Shown here in pieces: positions 8,288 to 14,465 of a stretch of DNA of 64,000 nt. The stretch is from Gemmatimonadota bacterium. GTDB taxonomy: Bacteria > Latescibacterota > UBA2968 > UBA8231. Numbering within the stretch: position 1 is the stretch's first letter; each line of letters begins with the position of its first letter. The stretch lies in contig JABJJN010000018.1 of the NCBI GenBank assembly GCA_018660835.1, positions 1-64,000 on the forward strand, read 5' to 3'. Position numbers and translations under genes: made by a program. Below the pieces are notes generated by a model that saw nothing but the letters and a program-made list of their open reading frames with translations, was not told where the DNA came from and did no database searches.

Positions 8288-9268
8288 TCAGCTCTTGTCG
8301 GATGGCAACTTTGCAGATTCAACAGCCGCTTCAACGACAGGCAACCACATGGCTGTCGTCATGTACTTGTCGCCGCCATCGCAGAAAACGGTCACAATCA
8401 CTCCTTCGTCCAACTCCTCGGCCAGCCGCCGTGCAGCCCAGTAGGCTGCACCGGAGGATTGGCCGACAAGGAGACCAAACTCTCGCGCAAGCCAAACATT
8501 GGTGTCGTAGGCATCTTCCGTATCGACTCCCATGACCCGGTCGAGATCAGATGACTCATAAATGCCCGGGACGATGGAGCTCTCCATGTGTTTGAGTCCT
8601 TCAATCCCGTGAAATGCGTCCGCAGGTTCCACACCGATCACCCGGACTCCAGGGTGCAGTTGCTTGAGCCCACGGCCTGTTCCCATGACGGTCCCACTCG
8701 TGCCCATGGTGGCGACAAAGTGAGTGATTCGTCCGTCGGTCTGCTGCCACAGTTCTCTAGCTGTCGTGTCTCGGTGTGCCCACCAATTGGCTGGATTGTT
8801 GTATTGATCCGGCTTGAAGTATGTCGACTGGTCCTTCTGGTAGATCTCGCGCGCTACCAGGATCGCCCCATCGGACCCTTCCGCCGGATCGGTGAGGACA
8901 ACATCTGCACCGTAGGCGGCCAGGATCGCTTTGCGTTCTTTGGTCACACTTGCAGGCATGGCCAGTCTTACCCGATATCCAAGAGCGGCGCCAATCATGG
9001 CGTAGGCGATTCCCGTATTGCCAGAGGTCGAATCCAGAATGACTTTGCCAGGCGTCAGTTGACCACTGCCAATCCCCTCCAGAATCATCCGACGAGCGGG
9101 CCGATCTTTCACCGATCCACCTGGGTTACAGAATTCGCACTTCGCGTAGATCTCGACCCCCTCTTTCAGCGTGGGGTCATTGATCCTGACCAAGGGCGTG
9201 TGGCCAATTTCATCGACGATAGTGCAAGGCTTCTCATCGATCGAGTTCTCATCGATAGAGAGCGTCAC
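8288..9268 (-). CDS. cysM: CysM-type cysteine synthase (probable CysO-thiocarboxylate-dependent)
   Basis: A 326-residue PLP enzyme of the cysteine synthase family. PLP Lys54 lies in NPGGSVKDRPARRMI and the TSGNTG loop at 81-86. THFVATMGTSGTVMGTGRGL resembles the CysM form of the phosphate loop more than classical CysK, and GQSSGAAYW and CDGGDKYMTT are near the end. In M. tuberculosis CysM uses O-phosphoserine and CysO thiocarboxylate; the adjacent JAMM and CysO-like genes argue for the same chemistry here. Its start overlaps the stop of the cNMP-binding gene by 4 bases, so the two are translationally coupled. A sulfide-dependent or cystathionine-beta-synthase-like activity cannot be excluded. 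Confidence 0.88.
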   Translation of the reverse strand: MTLSIDENSIDEKPCTIVDEIGHTPLVRINDPTLKEGVEIYAKCEFCNPGGSVKDRPARRMILEGIGSGQLTPGKVILDSTSGNTGIAYAMIGAALGYRVRLAMPASVTKERKAILAAYGADVVLTDPAEGSDGAILVAREIYQKDQSTYFKPDQYNNPANWWAHRDTTARELWQQTDGRITHFVATMGTSGTVMGTGRGLKQLHPGVRVIGVEPADAFHGIEGLKHMESSIVPGIYESSDLDRVMGVDTEDAYDTNVWLAREFGLLVGQSSGAAYWAARRLAEELDEGVIVTVFCDGGDKYMTTAMWLPVVEAAVESAKLPSDKS

Positions 9269-9795
9269 GATCGTCCCCCTCCTTCAAGACCACCTAGTTC
9301 CTGCTCCATCGCAGCGAGTCGCTGTCGCAGCGACCTGAGCTCTGAGTTTTGTGTCCCATAGTTGGAGCGACTCTCCTGCAATCGCGCTTCGAGTGTTTCC
9401 AGCACATTTCTGTTAACCTGTCGCGCAATCGCCATGTGCTTGCGCATCAGCCCCTCAAAGGCTGCCTTGCGCAAAGACAGTACCGTCGACCGCTGTCGAG
9501 CCCGTACTGTGGCGGAACGAGGTTGACCGGTCAGCATCCCCATTTCACCAACAGGGGCTACTGGATCGATTTGGGCAAGGTCGACCCCTTTGTCTGTCAC
9601 AACACTTAGCCCGCCACTCAAGAGGATGTAGAGCGCATCACTAGACTCGCGCACTTTGCACAGAATGGCTCCCGTTTCAAAATGGCGAACCTCACAGGCT
9701 TGAACTACACGTGCCGCGTTCTCACGCCCTACGGCGAAGAACATGGGGATTTGCTCAACAACCTTTAGCAGAGCCTGGCTCTTGGTGTTGCTCAC
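9265..9795 (-). CDS. Cyclic-nucleotide-binding domain protein with C-terminal coiled coil
   Basis: A 176-residue protein. Residues 15-120 form a CRP-type cNMP-binding beta roll: FETGAILCKVRE, ALYILLSGGLSVV, then Gly83-Glu84 and Arg93-Ser94-Ala95 in the phosphate-binding cassette, so the nucleotide-contacting Glu and Arg are both kept. No helix-turn-helix follows. Instead residues about 125-170 are charged and heptad-like (VLETLEARLQESRS, LRSLRQRLAAMEQELGGL), a probable dimerising coiled coil. It therefore looks like a sensor or scaffold rather than a transcription factor. GTG start with AGGA 9 bases upstream. It is first in the operon and overlaps the CysM-type gene by 4 bases. Confidence 0.85.
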   Translation of the reverse strand: MSNTKSQALLKVVEQIPMFFAVGRENAARVVQACEVRHFETGAILCKVRESSDALYILLSGGLSVVTDKGVDLAQIDPVAPVGEMGMLTGQPRSATVRARQRSTVLSLRKAAFEGLMRKHMAIARQVNRNVLETLEARLQESRSNYGTQNSELRSLRQRLAAMEQELGGLEGGGRS

Positions 9796-9834
9796 AAACG
9801 GCTATCCTGAGACACGGAGGTAAGCTGGCGGCCG

Positions 9835-9862
9835 AATATACAGGTGCTTAATCCCTTGTCAA
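9835..9862 (-). promoter_or_regulatory. Sigma70-type promoter of the cys/TMTC operon
   Basis: On the minus strand a perfect TTGACA (9857-9862) and TATATT (9835-9840, 5 of 6 consensus bases) are separated by 16 bases. The -10 ends 39 bases before the GTG of the cNMP-binding gene. It is the only strong promoter seen ahead of this eight-gene minus-strand run. Confidence 0.6.
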
Positions 9863-9888
9863 AGTGGTGTGAGAATACCACAGGCGAA

Positions 9889-9917
9889 TTGACACTACTG
9901 TAAGGCCTACATACGTT
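9889..9917 (+). promoter_or_regulatory. aspS: Candidate promoter for aspS
   Basis: TTGACA at 9889-9894 and TACGTT at 9912-9917 with a 17-base spacer, back to back with the promoter of the divergent operon. The -35 is perfect and the -10 is poor (T, A and final T only). About 150 bases of untranslated leader would follow, including a run of seven T at 9960-9967 after a GC-rich stretch, possibly an attenuator; I could not find a convincing stem. Confidence 0.35.
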
Positions 9918-10067
9918 TAGCGGGTTCTGCGCCGTTGGTAATCTGGTGCGGTTGAGGCGGTTTTTTTGGCGACGATGTTCGCCCGGGCCACCGGATCGTG
10001 GCAATTCAGATCATGACAATTTCACCACTAGCCATTCACCTACTAAACTGTGACTTAAGCGATTCGC

Positions 10068-11852
10068 ATGACCCAGCAACTCGATAGGCTCGACGATTGG
10101 CAGCGCTCTCATGATTGCGGCACTCTGACTGAGGACCAACTTGAGGATCAGGTGATCCTGATGGGGTGGGTTGCGACCCGGCGGGACCATGGCGGTGTCA
10201 TCTTCGTCGACTTACGTGACCGATATGGAATCACTCAGGTCGTATTCAACCCTCAGCACTCTGAGGCTGCCCATGAGAAGGCAGACTCTCTGCGTAGTGA
10301 ATACGTCATCGCCGTCCACGGCACAGTCGAGCAGCGTCCAGAGGGCATGCGCAATTCGCGTCTGGTGACGGGAGCCATCGAAGTTAACTGCGACGATGTC
10401 AGGATTCTAAACACCTCCGAGGCCATCCCCTTTCAACTCGATGACCAGGTCGAGGTAGGTGAGGAAACAAGACTCCGATACCGCTACCTCGATTTGCGGC
10501 GTGTGTCGATGCAGAAGAATCTGGCCACGCGGCACCATGCCTATCAGGCGACGCGTGGATTTCTTGATAGCCGACAGTTTCTCGAGGTAGAAACACCATT
10601 TCTGATTCGCAGCACCCCTGAGGGTGCCCGAGATTACCTTGTACCAAGCCGCGTGCATGAGGGGCGCTTCTTTGCCCTGCCCCAATCGCCGCAGACCTAC
10701 AAGCAACTACTGATGATGGCCGGCCTCGATCGCTACTTTCAGATCGTTAAGTGTTTTCGAGACGAGGACTTACGCGCAGATCGACAGCCTGAATTCACGC
10801 AGATCGACATCGAGATGTCCTTCGTCGCCGAAGATGATGTGATGGCCCTCGCCGAGTCGCTCACCCGCCATATCTGCTCCGAAGTCAGTGATCTCGCACT
10901 TCCAGACCCTTTTCCGCGCATGACGTATGCTGAAGCGATGCAGCGCTTCGGGTCCGATAAGCCCGATACCCGCTTCGGACTCGAACTGCACGATGCTGAA
11001 GAAGCTGCTCTCGTTTCTGACTACAAGATCTTCAAGAGCGTCCTCGACAACGGTGGCCAGATAAAGGGCATTAACGCCAAGGGCTGCAGCGGCTTACCGA
11101 GAAGTAGAGTGGATGCACTCGTCGCCTTCGCCCAGGAGCATGGTGCCAAGGGCCTGTCTTGGATTAAGCACACTGAAAAGGGCCTCGAATCATCGATCGT
11201 CAAGTTTTTCCCGCCTGCGTCTCAGCAACTTCTGATCAAGTGCCTCGCCTCTGAGCCAGGCGATCTGCTCCTGCTTTCTGCAGACACACCAGACATGGTG
11301 GCCAAGGTGCTTGGGGCGTTGCGACTCGAGTTGGCCCGACAGCTGGATCTGATCAAGCCGAACACGTGGAATCCATTGTGGGTCACCCAGTTCCCACTCC
11401 TGGAACGTGATGAGGATGCAGGGCGATTTGTCGCCAAGCACCATCCTTTCACGTCCCCAATGGACGACGATCTACCGCTGATGGATAGCGATCCCGGACA
11501 GGTGCGGGCGCGCGCATACGATCTCGTCCTGAATGGTAACGAGGTCGCCGGTGGAAGCATCCGGATCTTCCAGCAACAGATGCAAGAGAAGGTCTTCCGT
11601 CTCCTGGCAATCGACGAGGAAGAGGCACAAGCGAAATTTGGCTTTCTCCTCGATGCCCTTACCTTTGGCGCGCCACCACATGGGGGGATCGCCTTCGGCT
11701 TTGACCGGCTCGTTGCCCTCCTGGCAGGGCAAGCCAATATCCGTGAGGTCATCGCATTTCCGAAGACCAATAAAGCGGTGGGCCTGATGGAGGACGCGCC
11801 TGGTGGAGTGGATGAAACACAACTTCGGGAATTGGGAATCCGTTTGCGCTGA
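10068..11852 (+). CDS. aspS: Aspartyl-tRNA synthetase, bacterial type (predicted non-discriminating)
   Basis: A 594-residue class II synthetase that charges tRNA-Asp with aspartate. An N-terminal OB-fold anticodon-binding domain covers about residues 20-120, followed by the catalytic core with motif 2 (FRDEDLRADRQPEFTQIDIEMSF), the inserted bacterial GAD domain, and motif 3 GIAFGFDRLVALLAG. Length is normal. His41 (RRDHGG) and Gly93 (RPEGMRN) align with His31 and Gly83 of Pseudomonas aeruginosa AspRS, residues linked there to acceptance of tRNA-Asn. This suggests a non-discriminating enzyme needing GatCAB elsewhere in the genome. No clear Shine-Dalgarno precedes the ATG. It stands alone between two intergenic regions. 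Confidence 0.95.
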   Translation: MTQQLDRLDDWQRSHDCGTLTEDQLEDQVILMGWVATRRDHGGVIFVDLRDRYGITQVVFNPQHSEAAHEKADSLRSEYVIAVHGTVEQRPEGMRNSRLVTGAIEVNCDDVRILNTSEAIPFQLDDQVEVGEETRLRYRYLDLRRVSMQKNLATRHHAYQATRGFLDSRQFLEVETPFLIRSTPEGARDYLVPSRVHEGRFFALPQSPQTYKQLLMMAGLDRYFQIVKCFRDEDLRADRQPEFTQIDIEMSFVAEDDVMALAESLTRHICSEVSDLALPDPFPRMTYAEAMQRFGSDKPDTRFGLELHDAEEAALVSDYKIFKSVLDNGGQIKGINAKGCSGLPRSRVDALVAFAQEHGAKGLSWIKHTEKGLESSIVKFFPPASQQLLIKCLASEPGDLLLLSADTPDMVAKVLGALRLELARQLDLIKPNTWNPLWVTQFPLLERDEDAGRFVAKHHPFTSPMDDDLPLMDSDPGQVRARAYDLVLNGNEVAGGSIRIFQQQMQEKVFRLLAIDEEEAQAKFGFLLDALTFGAPPHGGIAFGFDRLVALLAGQANIREVIAFPKTNKAVGLMEDAPGGVDETQLRELGIRLR

Positions 11853-11926
11853 ACCATCAGGCAACATGGGTCCCGAAATCAGCATACGGAAGTCACGTAA
11901 ACCTTTGTAATGGCAGGGATTCGCTC

Positions 11927-11955
11927 TTGACATCCAAATAGGGCGGTGTTAACTT
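11927..11955 (+). promoter_or_regulatory. Candidate promoter upstream of the lipoprotein gene (distal)
   Basis: A perfect TTGACA (11927-11932), a 17-base spacer and TAACTT (11950-11955). The -10 is weak. It lies in the 235-base gap between aspS and the lipoprotein gene, 130 bases before the start codon. Confidence 0.35.
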
Positions 11956-11997
11956 TGCCGCGACTTTTAGGGGGTGCGAATTTCTTTGTTTTAGTGC

Positions 11998-12027
11998 TTG
12001 TTAACAAGGATCGCGCCTTTCTATTAT
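11998..12027 (+). promoter_or_regulatory. Candidate promoter upstream of the lipoprotein gene (proximal)
   Basis: TTGTTA (11998-12003), an 18-base spacer and TATTAT (12022-12027, 5 of 6 consensus). The -10 ends 60 bases before the lipoprotein ATG. The -35 sits inside TTGTTAACAA, a short palindrome that could be an operator half. Confidence 0.4.
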
Positions 12028-12087
12028 CACCGGCGTTACACAAGTAAACGATTTTTTTCTTATCAATCTGCAAAGGGAGTTCGCTCG

Positions 12088-12363
12088 ATGAGCTACCGTG
12101 TCCGTAGAGTCCGCCGAGGACTCTTCGCCATCGCCCTTGTTTCCATGGCCGTCGTGGCGGGTTGCTCCACTGGCCCCTCTGAAAAGGAGCTTAGTCTCCT
12201 CCAAGAGCGCCGCATGGCAATGGAGGCCGCCGAAAAGCAGGTGGCACAAAAGAAGGCGGAGAAGGCTCGCCTCGAGCGCCAACTCGCCAATAAGAAGGCT
12301 GAGTTGCAGTCGCTGGAGAGCAAGCTCGCTTCAACGCAACAGAACCTCGCAGGCGACCAATAA
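12088..12363 (+). CDS. Small coiled-coil lipoprotein (Lpp-like architecture)
   Basis: A 91-residue protein. The ATG at 12088 is chosen over upstream in-frame starts because AAAGGGAG lies 8 bases before it and the signal peptide then has normal form: MSYRVRRVRRGLF, a hydrophobic core, and the lipobox V-V-A-G-C with the lipidated Cys26. The mature part is almost entirely charged heptads (MEAAEKQVAQKKAEKARLER), a long alpha-helical coiled coil like Lpp or the helical part of OmpA-linked lipoproteins. It probably sits in the periplasm anchored to a membrane. It lies 63 bases before the LysM gene and is probably co-transcribed with it, which suggests an envelope-spacing or peptidoglycan-associated role (inferred). 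Confidence 0.85.
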   Translation: MSYRVRRVRRGLFAIALVSMAVVAGCSTGPSEKELSLLQERRMAMEAAEKQVAQKKAEKARLERQLANKKAELQSLESKLASTQQNLAGDQ

Positions 12364-12426
12364 CGAAGATTTCGCCGACGCTCACCCGTAGGTGACGTGT
12401 AGGCAACCAGAAAAAGGACTGATAGA

Positions 12427-13251
12427 ATGACCAAGGGTATCACGAGCATGCTGGTCCTGCTCTTCGTCTTCGGAGTCGCCACGAGCGCCGTTGCACAAGA
12501 GGAGATGACCCGCGAGGAATACGTCTCACGCCTTGCTGACTACACAGGTCGGGAAGCCAAGGCGAAGGCAGACATCGTCGGTCTTGACGCTTCCATTAGT
12601 GGTTTGGAAGGTCAGATTAGCGGTGTGCAGAAGCAGATTGATGAGCTAAATGCTCGCATTCTCGCCGCCACCGGATCCACAGAAGCTGAGGTCCGTGCCT
12701 ACGGGCAGCAACTGGACGGCCTGCTTCGCCAGCTTGAAGGCCTCGCAGCCCTGGCTCCTGAAGAGTTGCAGCGCAGGCGCGGTGAGCTCAAAGAAGCGGG
12801 TATGGCCCTGGACGAGTTGCGCATGAGCAAGATCGCCGCCCTACCTGAGATGGCTGCAAAGATTGATCGAGCTCAGCGTCTTCTTGATGAATTATGGATG
12901 CGTGCTCCTGACAGCATCACCTATGAAGTCGTGAAAGGCGATCATCTGTGGGGAATCTCTTCCAAGACGGAAGTGTACGACGATCCCTACATGTGGCCTC
13001 GTCTCTATCGTGCCAACCGGGAGCAGATCAAGGATCCAGATATGATCTACCCGAGTCAGGTACTCAATGTCCCGATCGCAATTGGTGAAAGTCAGTATCT
13101 GGTGACTTCCGGCGATTTCCTCAGCAGCATTGCATCGGCGGTTTACAACGACCCCACAATGTGGCACAAGATTTACAAGGCCAATGCTGAGCAGATCGTT
13201 GAACCTGGACTCATCTTCCCAGCTCAGGTGCTGGAGATTCCGTCCAACTGA
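12427..13251 (+). CDS. Secreted LysM-domain protein with N-terminal coiled coil
   Basis: A 274-residue exported protein. The signal peptide (residues 1-23, ending ATSAVA) is followed by a coiled coil from about 30 to 155 (LDASISGLEGQISGVQKQID, LRQLEGLAALAPEELQRRRG). Two tandem LysM-like repeats follow: YEVVKGDHLWGISSK at about 165 and YLVTSGDFLSSIASAVYNDP at about 222, each ending with an IYP/IFPxQVLxIP motif. LysM binds peptidoglycan, so the protein probably links the coiled coil to the cell wall. GGACTGATAG precedes the ATG. It shares its putative transcript with the coiled-coil lipoprotein upstream and ends before the strong hairpin at 13329. I see no catalytic domain. Confidence 0.85.
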   Translation: MTKGITSMLVLLFVFGVATSAVAQEEMTREEYVSRLADYTGREAKAKADIVGLDASISGLEGQISGVQKQIDELNARILAATGSTEAEVRAYGQQLDGLLRQLEGLAALAPEELQRRRGELKEAGMALDELRMSKIAALPEMAAKIDRAQRLLDELWMRAPDSITYEVVKGDHLWGISSKTEVYDDPYMWPRLYRANREQIKDPDMIYPSQVLNVPIAIGESQYLVTSGDFLSSIASAVYNDPTMWHKIYKANAEQIVEPGLIFPAQVLEIPSN

Positions 13252-13260
13252 CGATCGCCT

Positions 13261-13319
13261 AAGAGCCTTGGAAAGCCAGCCTTCCCTGCTTGCAGAGACG
13301 GATATCCGACAAGGCTCTT
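13261..13319. repeat. Inverted repeat downstream of the LysM gene
   Basis: AAGAGCCTTG (13261-13270) and CAAGGCTCTT (13310-13319) form a perfect 10-bp inverted repeat with a 39-base loop, starting 10 bases after the LysM stop codon and immediately before the terminator hairpin. No T-run follows, so it may stabilise the 3' end rather than terminate. Confidence 0.5.
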
Positions 13320-13328
13320 GAAGAGCCA

Positions 13329-13393
13329 AAGCCGAAAGGGGTTTGAGTCCTGGACACTACGGTGCCTGCGACACGAACCCCTTTCGGCTTTTT
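13329..13393 (+). terminator. Rho-independent terminator of the lipoprotein/LysM unit
   Basis: A perfect 15-bp stem (AAGCCGAAAGGGGTT at 13329-13343 with its complement at 13376-13390) and a 32-base loop, followed by TTT. It separates the envelope genes from phoH. Confidence 0.8.
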
Positions 13394-13511
13394 CATCTAT
13401 ACCTTAACGACCCCATATCTCATTGAGAAGTAACCTCTGCTCCTCCCCGCTCCCCAAGGATCCTCAGCCCTGAGAAAGAGTATCTCGATTTCCGATGTAG
13501 ACCCCGTTGTA

Positions 13512-14465
13512 TTGTTTGGTCAAAACGATCGGAATCTGCTAACCCTCCAGGAACGCTGTGGAATCTCGCTTGTCGCTCGTGGCGACCAACTCATGCTCGA
13601 TGGCAACCCCGAGTCCGTGCAGATCGCCGTCGATCTGCTCAGCACTGCCATCGAGAGCCTAAAGCGAAACCCTGACATCGATCAGGCCGACGTGGCCCTG
13701 CTGCTCAAACAGGATCTGGCGGCACATGACGAACGCCCTGGTATGGAAATTCAGGAGCGCGTTGTACACACGTACCGAACAGCGGTCCGAGCCAAGAGCC
13801 ACGGTCAGTTGGCCTACCTGCAGGCAGTATCCCGCCAGGATATTGTTTTTTGCATTGGACCGGCGGGAACAGGTAAGACCTATCTTGCCGTCGCTTCCGC
13901 CGTTTCGGCATTGAAACGCAAGGAAGTCTCGCGTATCGTCCTGGCTCGACCGGCCGTCGAGGCGGGTGAGCAACTCGGGTTTCTTCCTGGAGCCCTGGAA
14001 GACAAGGTGGATCCCTATCTGCGGCCACTATACGATGCCTTGCAGGAGATGCTCGAACCAGAGCGAATGCTGCGGCTGCAGAGCATGAAAGTCGTGGAAG
14101 TTGCCCCCCTCGCCTTTATGCGCGGACGAACGCTCAACGAGTCGTTTGTCATCCTCGATGAAGCTCAGAATACGACCCCGGCACAGATGAAGATGTTCCT
14201 GACACGGCTTGGAGCAGGTTCCCAGGCCGTGATCACAGGCGATATTACCCAGATTGATTTGCCGAAAGGGCAGCCATCGGGCCTGATAGAAGTGCGCAAT
14301 ATCCTGCGTGAGGTGGATGGGCTCGACTTCATTCATCTCAGTGAACGTGATGTGGTTAGAAACCCGCTCGTGCAGCGAATCGTTCAGGCCTACGAACGAC
14401 ACGACGGAACAGGGGTGGAGCAGGAGCAGGCATCGACTCCCCCATCCACTGATCGAGCCACGTGA
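13512..14465 (+). CDS. phoH: PhoH-like ATPase
   Basis: A 317-residue KH-PhoH family ATPase; relatives sit beside ybeY and take part in RNA metabolism. A short KH-like N-terminal region (RGDQLMLDGNPESVQIAVDL) leads to Walker A GPAGTGKTYLA at about 116-126 and Walker B FVILDEAQNTTPAQMKMFLTRLG at about 211-233. TTG at 13512 gives the shortest plausible protein, but the conserved family N terminus (here ISISDVDPVVLFGQNDRNL) continues upstream in frame. A CTG at 13470, 9 bases after AAGGA, is a better-supported though unusual start. The stop overlaps the GTG of pgpH by 4 bases. It begins the phoH-pgpH-ybeY-corC cluster. Confidence 0.92.
   Translation: MFGQNDRNLLTLQERCGISLVARGDQLMLDGNPESVQIAVDLLSTAIESLKRNPDIDQADVALLLKQDLAAHDERPGMEIQERVVHTYRTAVRAKSHGQLAYLQAVSRQDIVFCIGPAGTGKTYLAVASAVSALKRKEVSRIVLARPAVEAGEQLGFLPGALEDKVDPYLRPLYDALQEMLEPERMLRLQSMKVVEVAPLAFMRGRTLNESFVILDEAQNTTPAQMKMFLTRLGAGSQAVITGDITQIDLPKGQPSGLIEVRNILREVDGLDFIHLSERDVVRNPLVQRIVQAYERHDGTGVEQEQASTPPSTDRAT

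Noticed and set aside
9960..9967. T-run upstream of aspS as an attenuator or T-box
   Set aside because: No matching stem or T-box specifier structure could be found before it.
11222..11857. Minus-strand open frame of 211 codons opposite aspS
   Set aside because: Ser/Arg-rich antisense product; aspS is certain on the other strand.
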